Below, piece after piece: positions 12,836-24,292 of a stretch of DNA of 64,000 nucleotides; position 1 is the first letter of the stretch, and each line of letters starts with the position of its first letter. Origin of the DNA: Alviniconcha marisindica (lineage: Eukaryota > Mollusca > Gastropoda > Provannidae); contig JABMCL010002109.1 in the NCBI GenBank assembly GCA_018857735.1, positions 1,508,501 through 1,572,500 on the forward strand. The letters are read 5' to 3'. Below the pieces are notes generated by a model. The model ran no database searches and was not told the origin of the DNA. It worked only from the letters and a program-made list of their open reading frames with translations. The translations under genes were made by a program, and so were the position numbers.

Positions 12836-15800
12836 ATATGTATATATACACATGCACACACACATACACACACACAAGCACATACAACATGCAAGCAAGC
12901 ACACACACACACAACAAAAAGATGACGAAGATGAAATCCTCAGTAAACTCGTTTTCAAAATGGTTAATACCAGCCACAAAAGCATTACAATCAATTGTAT
13001 GGACTGGCCAAAGCCAACTGCACAGACTCACCAAGGCGTAGCTATTATCACAAGACAGCATGAAGACATCAATGGGTGATGTGTGATTAGCAACACAAAT
13101 TCCATTCTTCACCCGATTCTCTCTGCAATAGTCAGAAATACTGAATCACTTCCATGAGCCAACTTTTAAGTGTTGTGCATAACAACACAATCCATTCAGA
13201 GTCAGTATGACCCCTAATAATCATCAAGGCTTCGACATTTTCTACTGTGAACTGGATTTTTAGACATATCGTCATATGGTAAGCTGAACTCCACTTCAGA
13301 CATAAACTTGATTGATTTTAGATAGATCTGCATGATATCACAAACTATCAGAAAGAAACACTATCTGGTGATGTGATGCACTAGCTAACTGAGATCACTC
13401 TAAAAAGGTCAACTATTCGAAGATCACTATAAAAAGGTCAACTATTCCAGAAAAGGACTCATGCCAGAAAAAAACATCACTTCAGTTCTAACCCAGGCAC
13501 CACCCCCAAGATGCATCTGTTCTCCTCTGGGCTTGCCATGCCTGTGTGCATGCAGTTGCGTGCCACTGGTTTTGCGTTTGTGCATGCATGCATGTGTGTT
13601 GGAAGTGATGAGAAATATGTTTAATGATGTGTTTTACTGTGTTCATGTAATCAGTAGGGTTCATTGTGCTCTAGGTTGTGTATATATTTTGTTGACTTTA
13701 TTGTACTTGTATTGTGTGCTTCAGGCTCATATTAGGTTCTAAGTGCCTTATAAATTCTCTTTAATATTACATCACTAAAGTCACTTGCTGGCGATGCTCC
13801 AGAATAGCAAGCTCAACAAAACAATACCCACAACAACAACAACAACAACAACTCTGAACCTTGATTAAATATGAACTCCCAAACTTTCTTACGGTGGTAT
13901 ATATATATATATATACTATTTGAGAAAACAAAACATCTTCATTCAAGATAACTTTTCCCAAAAGGTTCACATGTTTCAGAATGACATATTCAGTCAGGGA
14001 TGTTACTGACCATGCCAAAATCACTTTTTTGCTGACCACTTGACTGAAGTAAAGAAATGTATTGAAACAATAACAGATGATGGAGCAGGGGGGAAAATGG
14101 AGGAAAAAAAGAAAGAAATCCTTCTCACATGCATCCATGATCCTTCAACAATGGCACACATGTGGTTCTACGCTGTTTTGAGGTCCTTTGAGGTCCTTTG
14201 ACAGAGAGAGAGAGAGAGACAGAGAGAGACAGGGAGGGAAAGAAAGCATCCCTGTTCATCAGAAAAGGATTTATTTTTTTTAAATGTCACCAAACAGGCA
14301 AGTCAACAACACACTTACTCATTGTGGAAAGTGATGACTGCTGAACAGGAACGAGCCATGATCCGAAAGCTCATCAAACTGACATGTTTGTACAACAGCC
14401 TCTTGACACTGAAGTGGGAATCAAACAGTACAATGTTACTTAATGCCTTTAACACAATCCTTACACTGATCTTTGTCCATCAACTCATCTCCCCCCCCAC
14501 CCCACCCACCCCAACCCCCACAAAAAAGGCAGAAAAAATGAGTGGAGTCTTTAATTTCATCAACAAGTCATACACAAATATGGTCACTGATTCAAATAAA
14601 GCAAAGTTTAGTCAAATGCTGATTTTATGACAGTCCCGACACTTTCACAAGAAAGGTCATTTACAGAAATACACCCATTCACTGGAAGATGAAGGTAATT
14701 ATTAATATGTAAACAAATGATGATTCAGCTTAATTCACATATTATTTTGACACTTTGCTTTCACCTCAAATAGTTTTTGCTATCCTGAAAAGAAAAGAAA
14801 AAAGAACGAAAAAAAGAACACTACACACAACAAAATTAAGGATCAGAATGGTGACCCAAACCCAGGTTAATTTACTTTAAACACTTGAACCATACAACCA
14901 GTTTACCAAAAATAACATCACTAAACCCTTAACACAACGCACTTCTTTGTGCTACCTGCAAAACAAGCACAAACGCTGAAGCACACAAAATGATGTTTCT
15001 CTCAGTCCCTTTCCAAAGTAACGTAGTCACAACTGCATGCTGTTCACTGCTCCAATTTGATCAGAGGTCACTTACGGGCCAGCTGGAAGGTAGCCCAGGA
15101 ATGCAGTGGCCACAACCAGATAGACGACAGCCACCACAGCCAAGAGGACCCTGTTGAGTCACAAGGGTGCACATGCATAGGATGTCAGTGAGTCACAAGA
15201 TAGTTCACTGTGGGCCATACTAAGAGCTGGCTAGTTTAAGTCAACAATTTTGATTTGTGTTAGAAAAACACTGCTGAATCTGTGTAAAAAATGTAAAAAA
15301 ATTGAAGAAAAAAAAAATGTGCTGGAAATGTTAAAAGATTAGACCTTAAAGGACAAGTCCAAGGTTAGGGGTGATTTTTGACACGATTTCCGTTAAAGCT
15401 CGCTGAGAATGATGATGTAGGTGAAACTGTGATCTGAGGGTTATAAATGCACGAAAAAAGGCATTTTCTGTCATACCGAAAGCGTCGCCATGAGGCCCAA
15501 ATCATGTGACCATATGCCTACTACGTCACTCTGGGGAGTCGCTGCAAAATGGCCAACTCAAGCTCCGAAGACAAAACTGATACTTTGCCAAGAAACCCAC
15601 AAGGATACAGCCGTATCAGTTTGAGCCTGTCAGGCAGGATTTTGAAAGAGTACCGGAACATCGTGTCAGCTTCGAAGCAAACCCCATGCGGTATTCCATG
15701 GGGTTTGCGAAATCGCACTCACTGAAGTGCTCGCTACACAAATGTGCGTGATGCGAAATTTAATCCACTTTCGCCTCACTGTGTGTCAATTGCGAGGGAG

Positions 15801-17118
15801 ATCGTGCATTGTTATACCTGAGGTTGTCTGCGAATTGTTACAGTTCGCAGCAACACAGTAGGTCGGCATAGTTAACTTTTTTGTCGACCACACGCATACA
15901 CAGTTTACTGAAGAATCTAAGATGGCAACCGCACTGACTCCCCAGACTGATGTCACTTCCAGGAAAGTCACGTGACTGATGGAGAACCCGAGACTGTAGT
16001 CTCAGCCAGCCTACAGAAAATAAAATCAATTAAAAACCCAATTAAACATTTTGTTACAAATTTTTATTTCATTAAATCTGAAACTAGTGACTCATTTCGA
16101 TGGTCATTTTGCATACTTAAAAACCTTGGACTTTTACTTTAAAACACTGGCAAGATTCAGGTAGACTCGCAACACTGCCTGAACAAAACATGCTTAAAAA
16201 CACACACCAAAATACAAGATACAAACAAGTCACTTCCCCACATCCTCCTGAACTGTCAAAAAAAGCTTACCTGAAGGGGAACAAAATAACGTAGCGGACC
16301 ACACAGCCAAAACACCACAGTATGGTCAGGCGGACACTGCAATCATAATGGAGTTCAAACCCTGTTCAACACCTTGCAATGACAGTCCATCATGTTGGCC
16401 TTTTCCCACCGGTGCATGCTGCGCACACAATTCAAAACACTAGCAGGCGTAGCATATTTAATACCATTTCATTCAACTGCACATGGTAGCATGCAACCAT
16501 GGAATATTTGGTATTAGAAAAGTCATTTTAGAAATAACCTCATAACATGCAGCTGTGGATTATTTGGTAAATATAGAAAAGTAATCTCAGAAATAACCTC
16601 AATCAAGCAGTTAAATAACGATGATAACTTTACAAACCAAAACATCATGTATGAATGTGTAAAAGACAGACAAACAACAACAACAAAACATGGTTTACAC
16701 TGTTTACATTAATGTAGTTACATTGTTTACCTTATGTTTACATTTACAATGTTTACATTTACATCTCCTAAGACTGGGTCATAAAAAGATGGTGAAAAAT
16801 GTCTCACAATCACACACCATACATTTAAATTCTTTGGCTACCCTCCAGAGATACCTTTTTGTCACCTCTTCAAGTGCTTCATGTTTAACATTTTGCAAGT
16901 GGTGTCTTTTTTCACATATAAAACATCACCCATCTGTCAATGACAATATACATGAAGAAGAAAGGGGGGGGGGGGGGGGGGGGAGCTTGTACCAGAAGCA
17001 AGCAAACTGACTTTGCAATGGTTACCTTGCAAACTGATAGCCCTTGTTGGTTCTTGTAAGGAGATTCCATGAAGTCAGTTCTGAAAAGATCAACACAAGT
17101 ATTTCTGTTGAGACTGCA

Positions 17119-17184
<66 letters not shown>

Positions 17185-17408
17185 AACCATGCATACAATC
17201 TCTCTCTTTGCTCTTAAATAAAATCAGTATTGAAACTGCTGAATAACAACTTGGGGAAAAAAAATCTGACAACATGAAAAAGAAATGAACATGGAAGAAG
17301 AATGAATGGGGAAGTTTACTATCAATGCAAATAAGAACCAAGAAGCATTAATATGTTTTTTATTTCAGTTTTGTTTTCATCCCTTTTTAAAGAAACACAC
17401 ACACACAC

Positions 17409-17445
<37 letters not shown>

Positions 17446-20400
17446 CACACACACACACTCTCTCTCTCTCTCACATACACACACAAACCAACAACATCTG
17501 CTTCTGATGGTATGATAATTTATGTCACAGAGACTAGTCTGATGTGGCAATATTCAGCTGAAATGCCTTGTACAGTGCACACACCTCCAGCTTTAAATCG
17601 ATGGGTAACATCATCCTCTATGATGGCCTGAAACATAATTAATATACAAGATATTATTTTTTTGTGGACAATAAATTACGCAACATTAGTATTTATGAAT
17701 TAATTCAAATTGTTGTCAAATAACACTACTACTTGTTAGATCTTGAAAGCATTTAAGTGAAACAAGTATCACAATTATTAGAATTAGTTACACACTGCAA
17801 TTAATAATAATGTAACAAGAAACATGAAATTTTACCAAAACACTGAAGATACGCACACACAAAGCCTCTCCTTCTATTCTGCCAACTAAATGCATACACA
17901 TGCACATCCACATGTATACAAACAAACATGCATACACTCAAACCCCTACCTCCATGCCACATTTTGTGAAGTAGAAGATATCTGAAAGTTCAAAGTTTTT
18001 TTTGAAAGGCTCCCATTCCGGTCGAGTAAGACCTTGGGCAACTGTGATTTGAAAGTCTCTCTTGATGACATGGCCTGCACAAAAGAAAATAACAGGTCAA
18101 ATATATAATATATAATGACTGAAAGAATGAGAGAGAGACTAAAACAAACTGAGGCAGATGATAAACATCTGTCTACACGTATGGTTGGTCAAAATGACAA
18201 TGACTGATTATTACACACACATTTTTTGCACACATCAACAATCTGAAAAACAGAGTTAATAAAGGAAAAACTGGACAGGGCTGGGGGAAGGGGGAGGAAA
18301 GATGGGGATGGGGGTGGGGGGAACTCTTGAAAAAAGGAAATTGGGGGGAAGGGGAGTGGAGGGCAGAGTGGTAGGATAACTCTCCAAAAAAAGTCATAAA
18401 TGTGGGAAGGGGTGTTGCACACAACTCAGTGGCTGCTGTTATCAATATCAATTTTTATCATGTACAGCTTTTAAGAGTTTACCAAAACAGCCTCTGGGTC
18501 TGAGAAAAACTCATTATTAGCCTCCAAGTCGAAGAAAAATCAGTCTAATTAGTAACACATTTCCTTTAAGTGCTAAATATGAAGTGATGGCTCACAGTAC
18601 TCAATGGTAAAAAACAAAACAAAACACACACAAATAGAAGAAAAACAAAAACAACTTCATGTGTCACAATTGGCCTAACACTGTAAGTGTAACAGCTTCC
18701 TGCAGCCTCATTTGATCTTCTTCCTCAGGCAATGCAAGCACAGATCTTTTGTGACTTGCACCTGATAAAAGTGATATATATATATATATATATTAAATTA
18801 TTATCAAAGAGGCGGTGCGTAAGCAACACAGGTAAGCTGTGTCACTTCTTGTTAGGTGCAGCCTGTCTGTTCTGCTATTCACTGTGAATGAAACCCAGTT
18901 TAAATACTGAAATGATGCATATTATATATGAACATTTGAAATCAAGGAAGCATTTACAAAATTGTTATAAACAAATCCTTGATTTCCGTGTGCGTGTGTT
19001 TTTGTTTTGTTTCAAGTTCAACCCCTGGTGTCTGTTGTGAACAAAACCTGTTTTATGCTAGTTGCACAACTGGAGCCCGAGTTCATAACAGGGAAGATTC
19101 ATTTTTATGCTAGCTGCACAATGGATAGCCTGAGTTCACAACAGAGAATACTCATTTTATGCTAGTTGCAAAAACATAACGAACAACTTACTTTCCCCAC
19201 CTCCCTTTCCATTTGTCTGATTAGTGGTGCTTTGTTCATTGTTAGACTCAGTGGTACTGCCACTGGAAACCTCTTCTTCCTCATCACTCTCAGGCTCCTC
19301 TTCCAAAGCACTCTTATCAGCAAGCTTGGTCCCTGCAAACTGGAACAAAAAGCAGATTGTTCCACTTCCACACTCAACTTCATCATAAATACATGCATGT
19401 GATAAAACTGTCCTTCAATGGACTATGGAGCTAAAAAAAAAAAAAAAAAGATGTACTACTACTAGTGCATTTTCAATTTTTGCTCTACACCCATACATTT
19501 TTCATCATCTAAACTCAATGGTCAAATCTGGGGCTGCGCAGCCACAACTTGTGGCACAAGTTACTCAGATGATGACCTTTGCTCATGAACTGTCACTGTT
19601 TTGTTGACCTGAGGCAACATCATCTCCTAAAACAAAGGTCCTGTAAGGGACCCAACTGATTACGCTGATCATGCAAACCACAATAATAATAACAGTCATC
19701 TCTACAGTGCTGTATCTCACTGACAAGGGTGAGCACATAGCACTTTTCAAGATAAAAATAAAATAAAAATGAAATGTATACATTAAATTTAAAACCTCAA
19801 AAATAATAATTATATATTATATATTAGTCATAATATTGTATTCCTTGCACACCACACCCACACCAGCACACAGAAGGAATGTAATAATAATATATATAAT
19901 ATACTAACAAGAAGTGAAGGAAGGTAAGTGGGCGGGGGGGGGGGGGGGGGGGGGGAGATAAAAAGGCAGAATTTGAAATCATTTGTCATGGTATTGTTTG
20001 TAGAGGTGAGTTTTTAACATTTAATTTTTAGAATGAATGATGAACCCCATGAATGATGAAAGACATCCATCCCTATGAGGATTTAGATCATCGATTGTCA
20101 GTTAGCCTGGGTAAAATGTTGTCAATACTAAAAACACCTCTCTTGTGAAGCCCAGCAGAGTAGCCTTAGAGTTAAAAGCCAATCATAATCAAATTACAAT
20201 CATGATTTATACTGAATCATAGGACTCAAACCATGGCTGGACAATGGCATCAATTCAGTTTCAGATGAACTGAGAAGAAAACAAAAGAAACAAATGGCAC
20301 TACAGCTCCCTGCTTCAGAGACCTGGCAGCATGCCTCTAGAGGATCCCCCATGATTCCTACATCTGGGTTGAGCAGGGCTCCTGAAAAAAAACCAATCTG

Positions 20401-22451
20401 TGCATATTTATGCACTAGGACTTCAAATTCATCCTTTTGACTTTCACTCTGTATATGAAATTTACACTTCAAAATCCATAGTAATGCATGAAAATACCCC
20501 TTAAAAACCTGCCAAGTGCGTGATGACGGCCACTGATTTTTTTTACTGAGTTAACTGAGACAATGCAACCTAAACAATGCAACACATTTTTTAATCTGTG
20601 CACAGCCATGTCATGAGCAGTGTCAAATTGAAATGTCTTATGAATCAGCCTACAGCAAAACACAAGACTCGTAATTCACAGTGTTTTAGGGGTGCATGGC
20701 TAAGTGAGATTGATTTGGCTAATCTATAACAAGGACAACCAAACAGTGAAGTGCCATGTTTACACAGAATATCAGATGTGTTCCAACGCAGTTGTACTCC
20801 AGTGTTAGCTCATGAAAAACAAATCTGTACTGGGTTCAGTGAACTTTCAGCATTCAGCACTGATAAGATGTGAAAAAAGCAGTGACCACTAGGAGTAGGA
20901 CTAGGAGTAAGAACTAAGATTAAGAACCTGTACAGCCAAAGCAACCCAGAGTTCATATTTTATGCAAAAATCTCAGGAGAAAGTTGAAACTCTTCTGAAC
21001 TGAATAACACCCACAGGTGAAAGCAAGCTATGGGACCCAGAAGCCACACTCCTGATCTTGACTGTATACGTTGACACTGTTTGTGACGGGACCATTTCTG
21101 GCTTATATAAATTTACAACACATTAATGGGCAGAAATGGGAAGCACAAAATTATCCTCCAAAAATCAAAATATGTTTTTTTTTAAAGGCTAAAAACAGTC
21201 TGTTCTCTCTTTCATTCTTATGTCTGCCTTGCCAAGTTCAAGTTTAAAGCAGTTTGAGCTGTTTCTTACAAACTGTGCTACAAATTACATGTATGTATTG
21301 TTCTGGATCTGACTATGCAATTAACTAGTATTGTAGTAATAGTATACTGACTATAACTGTTCAGTTCTTAATTGGTCTCTTATTGGAATCTCACCACTGC
21401 AGACAAAATGGAAATACTGACTGAGGTAGCCAAAAAAACTAAGAAGATCAGTGCATGTTGTCAACCATTATTATTCAAGATCATGAGATTGAGAGTAATC
21501 TAATGTCACTTTAAGTTTAATCATCGACTATCTCAAGTGGGGAACACCATTAATATGCACCAAAAATGGTCAGACAACATTCTACATAATAAACAACTCT
21601 GGCAACATTATTTTACCAGCATCTGGCACCGACTGACTGAGGCTCCCACTTGGCTACTTTCCTTTTCTTCTTCTTTCAAATACTGGGCCAGCTCAAACAG
21701 TGGAGCATTGTGGTGCAATGAAACGCATGCATGCACCATGCATGGCAACTTTGGTCCCTTCTATTAATATGTCATTTGAAATGGTTTAAAATTGTACACT
21801 CAGTTTCTGGAGGTTACAAAGCAGATGGTGGGTGACAATGGGCGTCACTGCCAAGGCCGTCAATGAATGCCTATCTAGAGCTAGGATGCGGGAGCTATGG
21901 TGTGCCACTGAGGGAGTTGCTTCCACTCTCGGAGGGTCTTCGCAAGGAACGAGTTTCTGAACCGCGAGACATAAGAAAGCTATCCTTTTAGGTTGTAGTC
22001 GCAGTTTGTGGCTACCTCTATTTCTACTGTACTAATACTAAGGCTGTACAAGTCTAGGTTGAAGCCCGGGGTCACCCAAATGGTGGTCTACCTAAAACGG
22101 AAACTGATTTCCGAAACTAGTAGATGGTGATTTTGCTTTCGTTTCCAGCTTACTACAGTGCACACATCTGGGTCGTTTCAGTGCTTACTGAATATCAAGA
22201 ACGCACATCGACGAAGACTTGAAGATATTGCAGGGGCTATCAGTGTCACCAAAACATTTTCTCACGTGTCGTCTGCTTGAGCCACTTACCTCAAAAATCT
22301 TCAGCAGTAAAGCAACATAAATTTGCCGAATACCCAGGGATTTTCCCATAGAAGCCAACACAATCGTGAGAACCAACAGCCCAACAGCCGGGAAAAATAA
22401 CAAAGAAAGTGCAGTGATCAAAAGATGCTCTGCAATGAGCTCCATGCCCAT
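2394..22451 (-). CDS. GPAT4: Glycerol-3-phosphate acyltransferase, GPAT3/GPAT4 family
   Basis: ER-membrane enzyme that acylates glycerol-3-phosphate, the first step of de novo triacylglycerol and phospholipid synthesis. Exons in transcription order: 22451-22290, 19332-19192, 18074-17950, 17627-17585, 17080-17026, 16336-16271, 15150-15076, 14408-14319, 13122-13032, 11604-11489, 9874-9819, 5756-5671, 4826-4698, 3675-3596, 2481-2394. All junctions are GT-AG with matching phases, except exon 1 (ends phase 0) to the acidic exon 2 (needs phase 1), so one small exon of 3n+1 bases is unresolved. The model gives about 467 aa plus that exon (human GPAT4 is 456). Visible motifs: NHTSPID (NHx4D catalytic, about residue 266), FERSEIKDRH (about 308), IFPEG (about 338), YPVAIK and GGLVDLDWDG near the end. 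Hydrophobic segments lie at about residues 5-38 and 176-221. Start: ACCATGG, with an in-frame TAA three codons upstream. GPAT3 and GPAT4 are vertebrate duplicates, so the symbol means family. Confidence 0.93.
2803..2842 (-). repeat. Short dispersed repeat (ACTTGGTGTTTTACGCCC motif)
   Basis: Reverse-strand copy of a short motif that recurs near 24075, 45475, 47690, 51160 and 56668. It sits in the last GPAT intron. Confidence 0.6.
3896..4124. mobile_element. MITE-like element with CCCTTCACTGCC inverted ends
   Basis: The sequence CCCTTCACTGCC occurs at about 3899 and its reverse complement GGCAGTGAAGGGG at about 4110, bounding about 230 bp of non-coding DNA inside the last GPAT intron. A related end (AACCCTTTCAGCGTCAGCAG) starts near 10021. 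No coding sequence is seen. The target duplication is unclear. Confidence 0.45.
4320..4670. repeat. 45-bp minisatellite, about 7.6 copies, next to a GPAT splice donor
   Basis: A nearly perfect 45-bp unit (GGCAGGATCATTTCAACCAC and on) repeats head to tail and ends about 30 bp from the donor of the GPAT exon at 4826-4698. Because 45 is divisible by three, the antisense strand shows an open frame with a 15-residue repeat (KAGSFQPPQSPAFNF). This is a by-product of intronic repeats, not a gene. Confidence 0.9.
5286..5457. repeat. 44-bp tandem repeat, four copies
   Basis: Four near-identical head-to-tail units beginning ACCAAGATACTTAAGAAATC. They lie in the GPAT intron between exons at 5671 and 4826, about 215 bp past the donor. 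Confidence 0.9.
6050..6205. repeat. Imperfect CA-rich simple repeat
   Basis: Mixed (CA)n, (CG)n and CATA repeats in a GPAT intron. Open frames across it have only H/T or V/C composition and are not genes. Confidence 0.9.
6390..8800 (-). mobile_element. Decayed CR1/L2-group LINE
   Basis: On the minus strand, pieces of one non-LTR retrotransposon appear in order from high to low coordinates. A basic stretch (RRGGRNEPWK) lies near 8580. Endonuclease C-terminal sequence with a histidine-aspartate (SDHMTV) block lies at about 7640-8050. An endonuclease-RT linker including HAPLITQTVT and PWISEE is near 7450-7620. The start of reverse transcriptase (VSKLQFLSRLLEKVV, NNWFDNFQSAY) is at 6900-7190. 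The C-terminal block (LLKGLHWLPVKERI, then APLVWNNLPAHIQ) lies at 6400-6700. Frameshifts and stops interrupt every domain, so it is dead. It sits inside the GPAT intron in sense orientation. Confidence 0.8.
8815..9010. repeat. About 60-bp tandem repeat, three copies
   Basis: Three units sharing the core GCAACACAGACAGCACAGCA and ending in an A-rich run before GCACAAGG. They lie directly beside the LINE remnant in the GPAT intron. Confidence 0.8.
10473..10960. repeat. About 53-bp minisatellite, nine copies
   Basis: The unit contains ACAATTTCAGTGCCCCTTTA and recurs at about 10527, 10582, 10634, 10688, 10740, 10793, 10846 and 10900. It lies in a GPAT intron, and sequence divergence between units is moderate. 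Confidence 0.9.
11605..12125. repeat. 64-bp minisatellite repeating a GPAT 3' splice-site region
   Basis: About eight head-to-tail units of 64 bp begin exactly at the acceptor of the GPAT exon 11604-11489. Read on the minus strand, each unit carries the same pyrimidine-rich run and AG (TTGTTTTCAACTGCAG) as the true splice site, giving a ladder of near-identical acceptors. The exonic sequence after the AG differs from the repeats. Confidence 0.9.
12778..12910. repeat. (CA)n microsatellite
   Basis: A long CA tract at about 12778-12833 with further CA-rich DNA to 12910, in a GPAT intron. Confidence 0.95.
15346..16142 (-). mobile_element. Non-autonomous DNA transposon carrying a THAP-finger remnant
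   Basis: Inverted ends TTAAAGGACAAGTCCAAGGTT (15346) and its reverse complement (ending 16142) match at 19 of 21 positions. The 797-bp interior, on the minus strand, has a THAP zinc-finger start: MPTYCVAANCNNSQ at 15869, then GITMHDLPRN before a stop at 15786. Further left, after a frameshift, come WIKFRIT and LCSEHFSECDF, which match the second half of a THAP domain. No nuclease domain is present. THAP-bearing elements are typical of the P-element superfamily. It lies in the GPAT intron between exons 16336-16271 and 15150-15076. Confidence 0.65.
15786..15869 (-). pseudogene. THAP domain fragment
   Basis: The 27-codon stub starts MPTYC and holds the first C-x4-C pair of a C2CH THAP finger plus the H of the conserved H-x-L/F-P block. 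The remainder of the finger lies downstream on the minus strand in another frame, so the fold cannot form from one ORF. Confidence 0.6.
17120..17183. repeat. (GT)n microsatellite
   Basis: About 32 uninterrupted GT units, some 40 bp from the acceptor of the GPAT exon 17080-17026. A poly-G run (16966-16983) lies on the other side of that exon. Confidence 0.95.
17395..17476. repeat. (CA)n / (TC)n microsatellite
   Basis: CA-rich tract followed by TCTCTC, upstream on the minus strand of the GPAT exon 17080-17026. Confidence 0.9.
19010..19172. repeat. About 60-bp tandem repeat, 2.5 copies, beside a GPAT donor
   Basis: The unit carries TTTATGCTAGTTGCACAA. The array ends about 20 bp from the donor of the acidic GPAT exon (19332-19192). 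Confidence 0.75.
19336..22289. other. Large first GPAT intron region with one unresolved coding exon
   Basis: The phase mismatch between the two flanking exons predicts a small exon of 3n+1 bases here. One candidate on the minus strand begins after GGCCCAG near 21682 and reads YLKEEEKE, with a weak donor that would restore phase. I could not confirm it. A poly-G run lies at about 19935-19955. No other gene was recognised. Confidence 0.35.
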
Positions 22452-22753
22452 GGTCAATTAATTTATCAAGTACTGCTAGTGCTACTGATCCTACACATTC
22501 TGTCAGTTGTCAAATAGAATGGGAAAGGAAAAAGTGGAAAGCGTGTAAAGGTCAAGGTGAAGGCTGACGTGTATGTAAAACAAAAATTGTTTCTGTATAT
22601 TTTAAATAAATTTGCTCACAGTGAAAACAAGCACAAGGCGATCGAACTACTGTTATGAAGTGATTCTACAAATAAAACAAACAGACAGACAAACAGCTCA
22701 ACGGATCTTTACCGATCCTAACTTTTTATGTTACATTGACCTCTATCGAAATC
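22452..22753. promoter_or_regulatory. Shared head-to-head promoter region of GPAT and ATP5ME
   Basis: Only 302 bp separate the GPAT start codon (minus, 22451) from the ATP5ME start codon (plus, 22754). Both 5' UTRs and at least part of both promoters must fit here unless upstream non-coding exons exist. No clear TATA box or binding site is asserted. Confidence 0.6.
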
Positions 22754-24160
22754 ATGGCGACCTTAGCACCCAGACAGGTTTCTCCTCTCATTCGGGTATG
22801 GGTTTTTTTTATCAGTAGAAGTTAGAACAATGTCGCCTGTTGACAACTGTCACTTCTTGTAGTTCACCTACTGAGTGAATGAATAGGGCATAAAAATGTT
22901 GGTGTGATTAACAAATCTTTGCTGCTGTTGACAAGCCGGCGTCCACAGTGCCCAAGTCTTGTCTCACACTCACACAGTCACAGTCTTACTAGTGTCATTA
23001 ATTAATTTAATATCAAATATCAGATAATAATTATGATCAAATTACGACACGTAGGCTTTTTATTTTTTTGCCAGCTAAGTCATATATTGATGTATGTTAT
23101 GATGAGGCGGTCGAAAATTCCAGGAACATTTTAAACGCCATTTTGGGTCACAATCTGAAAAATTATCCAGAGTCATAACTCATATTATCAAGCCAAATTT
23201 TGCAGCAAAAAGTGAGTTTTATCACATTTGTCTCTCACAGTATGCGTATGCGCCATTGACGTTTGATATACATATATCTATAATCTAGTTTCTAGTACCA
23301 ACATGCATGCTTCCTTAGTGCTGATGTTGGCAAAACAGTTGAGTAGCCTACCACTACCAGCTGGCAACTTGCCTTTCAGTTTACAGACTATAATTATAAA
23401 TTATAAAAAATATATATAATCAATCTCACTTTTGTTGAAAATTGTGGCATCATTCACTAGATATGAACCAGTTCGATTGATTTTAGTGATACATGTGACC
23501 CAAAATGGTGTTAAAAATACTCCTGTAATTACCAACCGCATCCTTAGATATATATTATTAGTATTATTACAATTATTAGTTATTACCTCAACATTGTTCT
23601 TTTTAAGAGTGCTGTATGTATTGACCTGGCTTGTTTGTATCAGTTACATTGTACAGTCTATATTTTCAATTCCCAATTTTGATCTAGAAAGTTTTTAAAG
23701 GAGTTTAGTGTTCCTGCTAATACACTGTCGGATGGCAAGTTCAGAAGTTGTTCCAATTGTTTATATCTCGTCTCAGTGAGTAAAAAATATGCATGTTGAT
23801 TAGTAAGAACTGTCTTCTTGCTTAGTTTGAAAGGGTATCCTCTTATTCCAGCAGTTTTATTTGGCTTGAACAAGGAACAAACGGTTTCAGGATCATAAAA
23901 TTAAAAACCATGTATAAACTATCATTTTGTATGAAGTATAATTTAAAAAGTTTCGGTCATATCACATCTTGCTCTTCTGTATTCCAGGCTTAGCAATTTG
24001 GTACCCTTAATCTTTGTTCATACTCCAGGTTATCAATTTATGCCATTCACCCTGATAATGATATATAACCATAATGGTTGACTGGGTGTAAAAAACCAAG
24101 TTACATACAAGTACTTTATGCCAGTAATAACTAATATGTTTGGTAAAGTGTCTTTGCACA

Positions 24161-24225
<65 letters not shown>

Positions 24226-24257
24226 TATATTTTTCTTAAAACTGGTGCCCATACAAC

Positions 24258-24292
<35 letters not shown>

